Position numbers and translations under genes: made by a program
Assembly (NCBI GenBank): GCA_002403895.1
Contig: DHIQ01000170.1
Span: forward strand, 1-15,293
Reading direction: 5' to 3'
Origin: Candidatus Neomicrothrix sp. UBA4742
GTDB lineage: Bacteria; Actinomycetota; Acidimicrobiia; Acidimicrobiales; Acidimicrobilacustridaceae
Length of the DNA: 15,293 bases
Notes under the pieces: generated by a model
What the model was told of the DNA's origin: nothing
The model's input: only the letters and a program-made list of their open reading frames with translations
Databases searched by the model: none
In this document: piece after piece, positions 1 through 7,303 of the stretch
Numbering within the stretch: position 1 is the stretch's first letter
Layout: each line of letters starts with the position of its first letter

Positions 1-7
1 CCCAGCG

Positions 8-1783
8 TCAGTCGACGATGGCGACGACGTCGCCGCTGCCGACGGAATCGCCGGAGGAGACCTTGATCTCCTTCACGGTGCCCGCTTTCTCGGCGGCGAT
101 GTTGTTCTCCATTTTCATGGCCTCGAGCACGCAGATGGTCTGGCCCGCCTCCACGGTTTGGCCGGCCTCAACCAGGACCTTCACGATGGTCCCCTGCATG
201 GGAACGGTGACCGCTCCCGATCCTCCGACCGCGGCCGCGCCGCCGCCCCCTGCCGCTCGACGGGGACGAGCGGCCGCGGCCGACCCGCTTCCGGCGGCAA
301 CGGCGGGCCCGGTGGCCGACTCGGGGACCCACAGGCTCACGTAGTACCGGCGGCCGTTGACTTCGACGTCGACGTCGCGCTTGACCTTGGGCTCGGCATC
401 GCTGCCGGCCGCCGCGGGGGCCGGGCCCGAGTCCACTCCGGTGAGGTCGAGGACGTCTTCGACCCACTTGGTGGAGTGCTTGGCCTCGACGAAATCGGGG
501 TGCTCCAAGATGGCCACATCGGCCGGGATGGTGGTGGCGATGCCCTCGATGCGGAACTCGCGCAGTGCTCGCAGCATGCGGCGGATGGCGGTCTCGCGGT
601 CGTGGCCCCACACGATGAGCTTGCCCACCAGGTTGTCGTAGTACTGGCTGACGGTGTCACCGGACTCGTAGCCACCGTCCCACCGGATACCGAAACCGTC
701 GGGTGGGACCAGCGTGGAGATGTCGCCTGGCGAGGGTAGGAACTTTCCTCCGGCGGGATTCTCGGCGTTGACCCGAACCTCGATGGCGTGGCCACGAAGG
801 GAGATCTCGTCCTGAGTGAACGACAGGGGCAGGCCCGAGGCCACCCGGATCTGTTCGGCCACCAGATCGATGCCTGACACCATCTCCGTCACCGGGTGCT
901 CGACCTGCAGTCGGGTGTTCATCTCCAGGAAGTAGAACTCGCCGTCCTGGAAGAGGAACTCGACCGTCCCGGCGTTGTAATACCCGCAGGCCCGGGCCAC
1001 CTTCACCGCCGCCTCGCCCATGGCTTGTCGCACGTCCGCGGGGAACGATGGTGCCGGGCTCTCCTCGATCAGTTTCTGGTGGCGACGTTGTGCGGAGCAG
1101 TCGCGCTCGGCCACCCAGACGCAGTGGCCCTGTTGGTCGCCGATGATCTGCATCTCGATGTGGCGGGGCCAGGTGAGGTAGCGCTCCACGTAGCACTCGC
1201 CCCGGCCGAAACCCTTGAGGGCTTCGCTGCTGGCCGACTCGAATGCTTCGACGGCCTCGTCGGCGGAGTTGACCACCCGCATGCCCCGGCCACCGCCCCC
1301 ATAGGCCGCCTTGATGGCCACCGGCCACCCGTACTCCTCGCCGAAGGCGATGACCCCGTTCCCGTCGATCAGGAACTCGGTGGTGCCGGGCACCCCCTTG
1401 ACCCCGGCCGTCTGGGCGGCGATGCGGCTCGACACCTTGTCGCCCATGACGTCGATGGCTTCCGGTGGCGGCCCGATGAAGGCGACGCCCCGCTCGGTGA
1501 TGGCGCGGGCGAAATCCGTGTTCTCGGAGAAGAACCCGTAGCCCGGGTGTACGCCGTCGGCCCCACTGCGCTCGATGGCATCAAGGATCTTGTCGGTCTG
1601 CAGGTAGCTGTCGGCCGCCGTCTCACCCCCCAGCGCGTAGGCCTCATCCGCGATGCGCACGTGGAGCGCATCGCGGTCCAGGTCGCTGTACACGGCGACG
1701 GTGGCGACACCCATCTCCTGGCAGGCACGGATGACACGGACAGCGATTTCGCCGCGATTGGCGATCAGAACCTTTGTGAGCAC
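8..1783 (-). CDS. accA3: Acyl-CoA carboxylase alpha subunit (biotin carboxylase + biotin carboxyl carrier protein)
   Basis: This 591-residue cytoplasmic protein would carboxylate its own biotin with ATP and bicarbonate and pass the carboxyl group to a separate beta subunit acting on acetyl- or propionyl-CoA. The biotin-carboxylase N-domain opens with KVLIANRGEIAVRVIRA. The ATP-grasp domain follows, with the glycine-rich loop AAYGGGGRGMR (159-169) and FLEMNTRLQVEH (285-296). The biotin-carboxylase C-domain reaches about 450. A low-complexity Ala/Gly linker (about 495-524) leads to a biotinyl domain with EAMKMEN; Lys557 (113-115) is the biotinylated residue. The length matches actinobacterial AccA3/AccA2 proteins of about 590-600 residues and leaves no room for the larger PccA-type middle domain. 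The start is GTG at 1783; I see no Shine-Dalgarno. It is divergent from the biotin ligase by 17 bp. The beta subunit is not in the window, so the preferred acyl-CoA cannot be decided. Confidence 0.95.
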   Translation of the reverse strand: MLTKVLIANRGEIAVRVIRACQEMGVATVAVYSDLDRDALHVRIADEAYALGGETAADSYLQTDKILDAIERSGADGVHPGYGFFSENTDFARAITERGVAFIGPPPEAIDVMGDKVSSRIAAQTAGVKGVPGTTEFLIDGNGVIAFGEEYGWPVAIKAAYGGGGRGMRVVNSADEAVEAFESASSEALKGFGRGECYVERYLTWPRHIEMQIIGDQQGHCVWVAERDCSAQRRHQKLIEESPAPSFPADVRQAMGEAAVKVARACGYYNAGTVEFLFQDGEFYFLEMNTRLQVEHPVTEMVSGIDLVAEQIRVASGLPLSFTQDEISLRGHAIEVRVNAENPAGGKFLPSPGDISTLVPPDGFGIRWDGGYESGDTVSQYYDNLVGKLIVWGHDRETAIRRMLRALREFRIEGIATTIPADVAILEHPDFVEAKHSTKWVEDVLDLTGVDSGPAPAAAGSDAEPKVKRDVDVEVNGRRYYVSLWVPESATGPAVAAGSGSAAAARPRRAAGGGGAAAVGGSGAVTVPMQGTIVKVLVEAGQTVEAGQTICVLEAMKMENNIAAEKAGTVKEIKVSSGDSVGSGDVVAIVD

Positions 1784-1787
1784 GCCA

Positions 1788-1793
1788 TATGGT
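1788..1793 (+). promoter_or_regulatory. Putative -10 box (TATGGT) of a leaderless promoter for the biotin ligase
   Basis: TATGGT fits the actinobacterial TANNNT -10 and ends 7 nt before the ATG at 1801, the spacing expected if transcription starts at the start codon. No Shine-Dalgarno precedes that ATG and no convincing -35 is visible. The box overlaps the small palindrome CCATATGG (1785-1792), which sits 1 bp from the GTG start of the divergent carboxylase gene. Confidence 0.4.
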
Positions 1794-1800
1794 TACAGGG

Positions 1801-2634
1801 ATGAGGGGGGACCGTGCCAGATCAGCTCTTGCCGGGACCCGTTTCGCCGACGTCCGCTGGGTGAGCGAGACCGGTTCCACCAACCGGGACGTCCTCGAAC
1901 TCGCGGCCCGTGGCGCGCCCGAGGGTGTGGTGGTGGTCGCCGATCACCAGCAGGCAGGGCGGGGGCGGCTCGACCGCTCGTGGCATGCCCCGCCCCGTGG
2001 ATCGCTGCTGATGTCCATCTTGTTCCGCCCGTCCCTGGCCGTGGCTGACGCTCATCGGTTGACCACCGCCGCCGGGGTGAGCGCGGCCCAGGCGTGCCGA
2101 TCGGTGAGCGGCATCGAGCCCCGACTGAAGTGGCCCAACGACCTGGTCATCGACACCGACCGCGACACCGATCCCGGGGGGTCCGTTCGCAAGCTGGGTG
2201 GGATCCTGGCGGAATCCACCGTCGAGGGGGGCGAGCTGCAGGCGGTCGTGGTCGGGATCGGCCTCAACGTGAACTGGCCCTCTGACCTGCCGACCGAGCT
2301 GGCCGAGATCGCCACCGCCCTGAACCACCTGACGGGTTATGACCTCGATCGGGAGGATCTCCTCATCGCGCTGTTGGCCCAGCTCGACCACTGGTCCGAC
2401 GTGGTTTTGGCCCCGTCGGGTGACCGCGCGTCCTTGCTGATGGACCAGGCCCGTGCGTGGTCGGCCACCCTTGGCCGCCAGGTGCGGGTCGACCTCGGCG
2501 TCGAGCAGGTTGAGGGCGAGGCCCTCGAACTCACCGACGACGGTGCCCTGGTCGTCGGTGTCGGGACCGCCGCCGGTCTCGAGCGGCGGGTCATCGTCGC
2601 CGGTGACGTCGTCCATCTCCGCCCCACGGATTGA
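1801..2634 (+). CDS. birA: Biotin--[acetyl-CoA-carboxylase] ligase, without DNA-binding domain
   Basis: This ligase would activate biotin with ATP to biotinyl-AMP and transfer it to the lysine of biotin carboxyl carrier domains, most obviously the divergent AccA3-type protein. Visible motifs are ETGSTNRDVLEL near the N-terminus, QQAGRGRLDRSW (adenylate-binding loop), LKWPNDL, KLGGILAES and a C-terminal SH3-like domain ending in VIVAGDVVHLRP. The protein begins almost directly with the catalytic domain, so it lacks the N-terminal helix-turn-helix of E. coli BirA. It is a monofunctional class I ligase and not a biotin-operon repressor. I chose ATG 1801 (277 residues) because a TANNNT box sits 7 nt upstream; ATG 1789 in the same frame would add four residues. 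The gene is convergent with pabC, with one base between the stop codons. Confidence 0.93.
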   Translation: MRGDRARSALAGTRFADVRWVSETGSTNRDVLELAARGAPEGVVVVADHQQAGRGRLDRSWHAPPRGSLLMSILFRPSLAVADAHRLTTAAGVSAAQACRSVSGIEPRLKWPNDLVIDTDRDTDPGGSVRKLGGILAESTVEGGELQAVVVGIGLNVNWPSDLPTELAEIATALNHLTGYDLDREDLLIALLAQLDHWSDVVLAPSGDRASLLMDQARAWSATLGRQVRVDLGVEQVEGEALELTDDGALVVGVGTAAGLERRVIVAGDVVHLRPTD

Positions 2635-2635
2635 T

Positions 2636-3472
2636 TCAGGGGTCGAGGTCGTGGGCCATCAAGGCGGCGAAGGCGGCGGCGGCCTCGCGGGTGCGCGGGC
2701 CGGGGAAGGCGGGCAGGGCCAGGCCGTCGAGCAGGCGGATCGATTGCACGTCCCGGGTGGAGGAGGTCAGGAACGCTTCGGCGGCGCTGGCCAGGGCGGC
2801 CAACGGGAGCGCCACCTCCTCGACCTCCACCAGCTCGCACACCAGCTCGCGGGTGATGCCGGCCAGACACCCCGAGGCCAGCGGCGGGGTGCACAACCGA
2901 CCCTCGTGCACGACGAAGACGTTGCTCCCGGTTCCCTCACACAGCTCGCCGGCGGTGTTGGCGAAGATCGCCTCCGATCCGCCGCGGGAGTGGGCGTAGG
3001 CCAGGGCCACCACGTTCTCGGCATACGACGTGGTCTTTAGCCCAGCTACCGCGCTGTGCTCGTTGCGCCACCACGGCACGGTGATCACGGGGGTGCTCGC
3101 CTCCCACGCAGGAAGCTCCGCGGTGGCGATCAGGACCGACAGTCCGGAGTCACCTCGGTCCGATCCGAGGGGTGACACGCCGCCGGTGACGGTGAGGCGC
3201 AGCCGCCCGACGCGGACTCGGTTGGCACCGATCACCGCGGCCATGGCCTGGCGGAGCTCCCCGTCGTCGGGCAGGCCCTCGAGTCCCAGCCCCGCCGCCG
3301 AGCGGCGGAGACGGGCCAGGTGGCGGGCAGCGGCGAACGGCTCGTCGCGGACGATCTGGATCGTCTCGAAGATGCCGTCCCCGACGGTCACCCCGTGGTC
3401 GAGCGGCGATACGGCGGCTCGATCGAGCGGGACGAGCCCATCATCCACCCACACCATGGGCTGGTCAGCCAT
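2636..3472 (-). CDS. pabC: Class IV PLP aminotransferase-fold enzyme, probable 4-amino-4-deoxychorismate lyase
   Basis: This 278-residue fold-type IV PLP enzyme has the pattern DHGVTVGDGIFETI near the N-terminus, the Schiff-base lysine in GLKTTSY (Lys146), the conserved ELCEGTGSNVF (Glu177 contacts the cofactor) and PLASGCLAGITR. The family also includes branched-chain and D-amino-acid aminotransferases. Assignment to aminodeoxychorismate lyase (releasing pyruvate to give p-aminobenzoate for folate) rests mainly on its overlap with pabB. The start ATG at 3472 has GGGAG nine bases upstream and overlaps the pabB stop by 8 nt (ATGGCTGA), which implies translational coupling. The open frame extends further upstream, but those codons are inside pabB and do not resemble the family. 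Confidence 0.83.
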   Translation of the reverse strand: MADQPMVWVDDGLVPLDRAAVSPLDHGVTVGDGIFETIQIVRDEPFAAARHLARLRRSAAGLGLEGLPDDGELRQAMAAVIGANRVRVGRLRLTVTGGVSPLGSDRGDSGLSVLIATAELPAWEASTPVITVPWWRNEHSAVAGLKTTSYAENVVALAYAHSRGGSEAIFANTAGELCEGTGSNVFVVHEGRLCTPPLASGCLAGITRELVCELVEVEEVALPLAALASAAEAFLTSSTRDVQSIRLLDGLALPAFPGPRTREAAAAFAALMAHDLDP

Positions 3473-4511
3473 CCGATGATGCTCCCACGCCGACGGGGTG
3501 GCTGGAGGCCACCTGCAGCAGCCTCCGCGCCTTGAGCTCGGTCTCGGCCCATTCGCCCGATGGCGCCGAATCCCACGTGATCCCACCGCCAGTGCCGAAG
3601 TGCAGAGCGCCGTCGTCGACCCAGAACGTCCGGATGGCCACGTTCAACTCACCCTCGGCCCGGTCGGCGTCGACCCAACCCACCGCGCCGCAGTAGACGC
3701 CGCGCTCGACCGGCTCGAGCCGTGCGATGTGGTCGAGCGCGGCGCGCTTGGGGGCCCCGGTCACCGAGCCGGGGGGAAAGGTGGCGTCGATGGCGGCGGC
3801 CCACCCCAGGCCCGGTCGCAGGTGTCCTTCGACGGTGCTCACCAGGTGCACCAGTCCTGGGTGGGGTTCGACCGACAGCAGTGCCGGCACCTGTACCGTC
3901 CCCCAGTCGCACACCCGGCCGAGGTCGTTGCGCACCAGGTCGACGATCATGATGTTCTCCGCCCGGTCCTTGGGGAGGAAGTCGTCGACGGTGGCGGCGG
4001 TGCCCTTGATGGGTGATGACCACACCCGGTTGCCTGATCGGGCCAAGAACCGCTCTGGCGAGGCGGAGGCCACCTCGACTCGGTGGGCGGGTAGGCGAAC
4101 GACGGCGCTGAACGGGGCGGGGTTGCCGGCGGCCAGCGCCGCGCCCAGCGCGGCGACGTCGACCGGAGCGGGCAACGGAGCCGAGAGCCGTCGGGTGAGG
4201 TTGACCTGATAGACGTCACCGGCGGCGATGGCCGAGCGGATCGCCTCCACCCCCGCCTCGAATCCGGCCTGATCGAGGCTGGTCGTCCACGACTGGACCG
4301 GCGGTCCGTGCCACGGGAGCCCGGGCCACGGGCGGGCCGGGCGTACCTCAGCGAAGCGGGCACACACCGGGTCACCGGAGAAGGGCAGAACCACGGCCCA
4401 GAAGCCGCTCGAATCCAGGGCGGCGAGGTCCGCGGTGACGTCGAGCAGACCGGTGGCCAGGCGGCCGCCGACCACCGCGAGGGGAGCGAGTTCGGGCGTC
4501 ACGCCTACCAT
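3465..4511 (-). CDS. pabB: Aminodeoxychorismate synthase component I
   Basis: This enzyme of the chorismate-binding family would make 4-amino-4-deoxychorismate from chorismate and ammonia supplied by a PabA glutaminase that is not in this window. Visible motifs are AGDVYQVNLTRR (98-108), SPERF (151-155), SSPIKGT (165-171), ENIMIVDLVRNDLG (185-198), GSVTGAPK (248-255) and GTGGGITWDS (306-315). The lysine of PIKGT (Lys169) is the diagnostic covalent-catalysis residue of aminodeoxychorismate synthase; anthranilate synthases have another residue there, so TrpE is unlikely. At 348 residues it is about 100 shorter than E. coli PabB because the N-terminal regulatory-like domain is reduced to about 80 residues. 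ATG 4511 is taken as start; a GTG at codon 4 (4502), with GAGG nine bases upstream, is a fair alternative. It is divergent from the acyl-CoA dehydrogenase by 8 bp. Confidence 0.92.
   Translation of the reverse strand: MVGVTPELAPLAVVGGRLATGLLDVTADLAALDSSGFWAVVLPFSGDPVCARFAEVRPARPWPGLPWHGPPVQSWTTSLDQAGFEAGVEAIRSAIAAGDVYQVNLTRRLSAPLPAPVDVAALGAALAAGNPAPFSAVVRLPAHRVEVASASPERFLARSGNRVWSSPIKGTAATVDDFLPKDRAENIMIVDLVRNDLGRVCDWGTVQVPALLSVEPHPGLVHLVSTVEGHLRPGLGWAAAIDATFPPGSVTGAPKRAALDHIARLEPVERGVYCGAVGWVDADRAEGELNVAIRTFWVDDGALHFGTGGGITWDSAPSGEWAETELKARRLLQVASSHPVGVGASSDG
3482..3486 (-). promoter_or_regulatory. Ribosome binding site of pabC (GGGAG)
   Basis: GGGAG on the minus strand lies nine bases before ATG 3472, inside the end of pabB. 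It decides the internal start of pabC over the longer open frame. Confidence 0.6.
4506..4511 (+). promoter_or_regulatory. Putative -10 box (TACCAT) of a leaderless promoter for the acyl-CoA dehydrogenase
   Basis: TACCAT (TANNNT) ends 8 nt before ATG 4520, and no Shine-Dalgarno is present. The box overlaps the start codon and first codons of pabB on the other strand, so the two divergent genes have essentially no intergenic space. No clear -35 is seen. Confidence 0.4.
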
Positions 4512-4519
4512 CCTCGCCT

Positions 4520-5677
4520 ATGAGCATCGAACTCACTGCCGAGCAGGAAGCACTGCGTCTGGTCGTGCGCGATTTCGCCGCGAGCGAGATCGCCCCTCAC
4601 GCCGAGGCCTGGGACCGAGACCACACGTTCCCCGTCGACGTGGTCCAGGCCATGGGGGATCTGGGCCTGTTCGGTATCCCCTTCCCGGAGGAGTACGGCG
4701 GGGGAGGGGCCGACCTCACCACGCTGTGCGTCGCCATCGAGGAGCTGGGTCGGGTCGACCAGTCGATGGCTATCACCTTGGAGGCCGCCGTCGGGTTGGG
4801 CGCCAACCCCATCTTCCAGTTCGGCACCGAGGAGCAGCGCCAGCGATGGCTCCCCGACCTGATCGCGGGGCGGACGCTCGGGGGCTTCGGTCTCACCGAG
4901 CCTGATGCCGGCAGTGACGCCGGCGGGACTCGGACCCGCGCCGTGCTCGACGAGACGACCGACGAGTGGGTCATCAACGGTGAGAAGGCGTTCATCACCA
5001 ACTCGGGCACCGAGATCACCTCTCTGGTGACGGTGACGGCGTTGACCGGTTCGGTCGGCGGCCGCCCCGAGATCAGCACCATCGTGGTGCCTGCCGGGAC
5101 GCCGGGCTTCACGGTGCAGCCGCCGTACCGCAAGATGGGCTGGCACGCCTCGGACACGCACGGACTCACGTTCACCGAATGCCGGGTCCCGGCGGCCAAC
5201 CTGTTGGGGGAGCGAGGCCGGGGCTTCGCCAACTTCCTGGCCATTCTCGATGACGGGCGGGTGGCCATCGCTGCGCTCGCCGTCGGGGTCATCGAGGGCT
5301 GCCTGGCCGCCGGCGTGCGCTACGCCAACGAACGTCACACGTTCGGCCGCCCCATCGGCTCGAACCAGGGCATCGCTTTCAAGTGCGCCGACCTGGCGGT
5401 CATGGCCGAGGCGGCCCGGTCCCTGACCTATGGCGCCGCCGCTCGTCGCGATGCCGGCAAGCCGTTCAAGAAGGAAGCGGCCATGGCCAAGCTCTATGCC
5501 ACCGAGGCGGCGGTCACGGCGACGCGGGAGGCCACCCAGATCTTCGGCGGCTACGGCTTCATCGACGAGACCCCGGTGGCCCGCTTCTACCGGGACGCCA
5601 AGATCCTCGAGATCGGTGAGGGGACGAGCGAGATCCAGCGCTTGGTGATCGGTCGCGAGCTGGGCCTCCCGGTCTGA
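4520..5677 (+). CDS. Acyl-CoA dehydrogenase family protein
   Basis: This 385-residue FAD-dependent enzyme would oxidise an acyl-CoA to the trans-2-enoyl-CoA, passing electrons to electron-transfer flavoprotein. The family layout is complete. An all-helical N-domain (1-120) is followed by the beta domain with FGLTEPDAGSDAGGTRT and WVINGEKAFITNSG, then the C-terminal helical domain with the ANERHTFGRPIG signature and QIFGGYGF. IGEGTSEIQRL places a glutamate (Glu367) at the usual catalytic-base position of short/medium-chain members. The substrate cannot be read from sequence. An acyl-CoA carboxylase subunit gene lies 2.7 kb away, but pabB/pabC and birA separate them, so a shared pathway is only a suggestion. 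ATG 4520 is chosen because it begins the family N-terminus and has a -10-like box 8 nt upstream. Confidence 0.93.
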   Translation: MSIELTAEQEALRLVVRDFAASEIAPHAEAWDRDHTFPVDVVQAMGDLGLFGIPFPEEYGGGGADLTTLCVAIEELGRVDQSMAITLEAAVGLGANPIFQFGTEEQRQRWLPDLIAGRTLGGFGLTEPDAGSDAGGTRTRAVLDETTDEWVINGEKAFITNSGTEITSLVTVTALTGSVGGRPEISTIVVPAGTPGFTVQPPYRKMGWHASDTHGLTFTECRVPAANLLGERGRGFANFLAILDDGRVAIAALAVGVIEGCLAAGVRYANERHTFGRPIGSNQGIAFKCADLAVMAEAARSLTYGAAARRDAGKPFKKEAAMAKLYATEAAVTATREATQIFGGYGFIDETPVARFYRDAKILEIGEGTSEIQRLVIGRELGLPV

Positions 5678-5683
5678 GTTCTT

Positions 5684-5699
5684 GTCGCGGGGGCGCGAC
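5684..5699 (+). terminator. GC hairpin after the acyl-CoA dehydrogenase, possible terminator
   Basis: A perfect 6-bp stem, GTCGCG/CGCGAC with a GGGG loop, starts 6 nt after the stop codon. There is no T-tract, so it is a weak terminator candidate. It is followed by the palindrome GGTCGACC (5703-5710) just upstream of the next gene's -10 box, so it could equally be an operator. Confidence 0.35.
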
Positions 5700-5720
5700 C
5701 GAGGTCGACCGGCCCGCTGC

Positions 5721-5726
5721 TATCCT
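5721..5726 (+). promoter_or_regulatory. Putative -10 box (TATCCT) of a leaderless promoter for the LCP gene
   Basis: TATCCT matches TANNNT and ends 8 nt before ATG 5735, with no Shine-Dalgarno between them. The 57-bp gap upstream has no recognisable -35, but the GGTCGACC palindrome at 5703-5710 lies in the spacer region. Confidence 0.5.
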
Positions 5727-5734
5727 TTGGCGCT

Positions 5735-7180
5735 ATGTCTGGTGGCCCCCGGCCGTCGCGTCGGCGCCGTACGTGGCCCCAGCGACTGCTCCTCGCATTC
5801 AACGTCGTCGTCGTCCTGATCTGCTTTTCGTCCGCGGTCGGGCTGGCCTACGTGTTCCGCCAGGCCAGCGACATCCAGCGCTTCGGGGGTCTGAGCGCGA
5901 CGCTCGATCAGAAGCCGGGCAAGGGCGAACCCGCGAACTTCCTGCTGGTCGGGGTGGACAACGCCGAGGGTCTCCAAAAGAACGATCCGGTACTGATCGG
6001 GCGCTCTCAGGCGTCGCTGCTGTCGGACACGATCATGATCATCCGGGTCGATCCCCAGACCCACCAGGCGGCGATCCTCTCGTTGCCTCGTGATCTTTAT
6101 GTGCCGATCGCCGACACCGGCGGCAAGTCCAAGATCAACTCGGCGCTTCCCGGCGGCGGGCCCCAGCGGCTGATCAAGACCATCCAGCAGAACTTCGGCA
6201 TCCCCATCAACGGGTTCATCGAGGTGAACTTCGCCGGCTTCCGCTCGTTGGTGGACGCCGTCAACGGCGTGCCCATCTACTTCCCGTGGCCGGCGCGCGA
6301 CAACCACACCGGCTTCTTGGTGGAGGACCCGGGCTGTGTGACCCTGGACGGGGTCCAGGCGTTGGCCTACGCGCGGTCCCGCTACTTCGAGACGAAGCAG
6401 GGCAACCAGTGGGTGGCCGACCCCAGCAGTGACTTCGGACGCATCAGCCGCCAGCAGCAGTTCATCAAGCTGGCGCTCAAACGGGCCATCGCCAAGGGCA
6501 TCCGCAATCCGTTCGTGCTCACCCAGCTCGTCGGGGTGGCGCAGGCCAACGTGAAGCTGGACGATCAGATCACCACTCAGGACCTGCTCGATCTCGGTCG
6601 GGAGTTCAAGGATTTCGACCCGGACACCCTGCAGGTGTACACGCCGCCTGCCACGGGGGCCGACATCGGTGGGGCCTCAGTGCTGCTGCTCGACAAGGTC
6701 GGCGCCCAACCGCTGTTCGATCTGTTCCGGGGCAAGGCCGACCCGAACAATCCGCTCCGAACAATCCTGGTCGAGGTGCGCAACGGCTCGGGGAAGGCGG
6801 GGCAAGGCCAAGACGTGCTCAAGTCACTCGACGACATCGGCTTCGGGACGATCGCGTCGAGCGATGCCTCGAGTTTTCGCAACCAGCGCACCGAGATCCG
6901 CTACGCCCCCGGGGCGGAGAGCTCGGCGGTGCAGCTGGCCCGCTACCTCGACGGCGATCCCAAGTTCACGGTTGATCGCAGCCTCGCCGTCACCAACATC
7001 GTGCTGGTGACCGGTCGCGACTTCACCGGCATGCGCGCTTCGCCCCGCCCGGAGACGGACTTCTCCTTGTTCTTGGCCACCACCACGACCACCACGGTGG
7101 GGCCGGGTGGGCCGGTTGCTCCCCCCACCACGTCACGGGGGATGTTGCCCCAGACGCCACCGGGCGAGACCTGCGGCTGA
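5735..7180 (+). CDS. LytR-CpsA-Psr (LCP) family cell-wall glycopolymer ligase with C-terminal LytR_C domain
   Basis: This 481-residue membrane-anchored protein belongs to the family that transfers undecaprenyl-phosphate-linked glycopolymers (teichoic acid, arabinogalactan, capsule) onto peptidoglycan. An Arg-rich cytoplasmic N-terminus (1-17) is followed by one membrane helix (about 18-41), so the rest is extracellular. The LCP domain (about 67-255) shows LLVGVDN, LLSDTIMIIRVDP (Asp98), LSLPRDLYV (Arg119, Asp120), SKINSA, LAYARSR and GRISRQQQF (Arg236, Arg239), the set that binds the polyprenyl pyrophosphate and Mg. A second domain at about 343-428 (ILVEVRNGSGKAGQG) matches the LytR C-terminal domain. 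The tail is Thr/Pro-rich, including a run of six threonines near 449-454. It precedes nucleotide-sugar and glycosyltransferase genes, suggesting that it ligates their product. Confidence 0.93.
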   Translation: MSGGPRPSRRRRTWPQRLLLAFNVVVVLICFSSAVGLAYVFRQASDIQRFGGLSATLDQKPGKGEPANFLLVGVDNAEGLQKNDPVLIGRSQASLLSDTIMIIRVDPQTHQAAILSLPRDLYVPIADTGGKSKINSALPGGGPQRLIKTIQQNFGIPINGFIEVNFAGFRSLVDAVNGVPIYFPWPARDNHTGFLVEDPGCVTLDGVQALAYARSRYFETKQGNQWVADPSSDFGRISRQQQFIKLALKRAIAKGIRNPFVLTQLVGVAQANVKLDDQITTQDLLDLGREFKDFDPDTLQVYTPPATGADIGGASVLLLDKVGAQPLFDLFRGKADPNNPLRTILVEVRNGSGKAGQGQDVLKSLDDIGFGTIASSDASSFRNQRTEIRYAPGAESSAVQLARYLDGDPKFTVDRSLAVTNIVLVTGRDFTGMRASPRPETDFSLFLATTTTTTVGPGGPVAPPTTSRGMLPQTPPGETCG

Positions 7181-7188
7181 CGCGTCCA

Positions 7189-7206
7189 GGCGACGCTCGC
7201 GTCGCC
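7189..7206 (+). terminator. GC hairpin after the LCP gene, possible terminator
   Basis: A 7-bp perfect stem, GGCGACG/CGTCGCC with a CTCG tetraloop, starts 8 nt after the LCP stop codon. There is no T-tract, as is common for actinobacterial candidates, so termination is unproven. Confidence 0.4.
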
Positions 7207-7253
7207 CGTGCCCCGCGCACGAGGCCGTGCCCAGTCCGTCGATGGGGGCCGAT

Positions 7254-7259
7254 TACGCT
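7254..7259 (+). promoter_or_regulatory. Possible -10 box (TACGCT) for the UDP-glucose dehydrogenase operon
   Basis: TACGCT fits TANNNT and would give a 5' leader of roughly 35-40 nt before ATG 7304, compatible with the good Shine-Dalgarno there. No matching -35 is seen, so this is a weak call within the 123-bp gap 7181-7303. Confidence 0.3.
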
Positions 7260-7287
7260 GTGATGACGTTGACGCCGGGCGGGGCCC

Positions 7288-7295
7288 GGAGGGAG
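7288..7295 (+). promoter_or_regulatory. Ribosome binding site (GGAGGGAG) fixing the UDP-glucose dehydrogenase start
   Basis: GGAGGGAG lies 8 nt before ATG 7304, where the Rossmann-fold start [14 protein letters not shown] begins. This settles the start against the open GTG 32 codons upstream at 7208. Confidence 0.8.
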
Positions 7296-7303
7296 CGAAC
7301 GAC

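Noticed and set aside
247..304. Low-complexity Ala/Gly-coding tract in the carboxylase as a tandem repeat or frameshift
   Set aside because: It is the flexible linker between the biotin carboxylase and biotinyl domains, and the frame continues correctly into the biotinyl domain.
896..1804. 302-codon open frame on the plus strand opposite the carboxylase gene
   Set aside because: It lies wholly antisense to a confidently identified gene and its translation shows no family features. Long antisense frames are expected at this GC content.
3465..4511. Anthranilate synthase (TrpE) or isochorismate synthase instead of PabB
   Set aside because: The PIKGT lysine is specific to aminodeoxychorismate synthase, and the overlapping downstream gene is a lyase-type PLP enzyme.
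4505..5338. 277-codon open frame antisense to the acyl-CoA dehydrogenase
   Set aside because: The opposite strand carries a complete, motif-rich dehydrogenase. This frame has no recognisable domain and is a GC-driven shadow.
7208..7303. Longer N-terminus for UDP-glucose dehydrogenase from the upstream GTG
   Set aside because: The extra 32 residues are unlike the family, and a strong ribosome binding site precedes ATG 7304 where the Rossmann fold begins.
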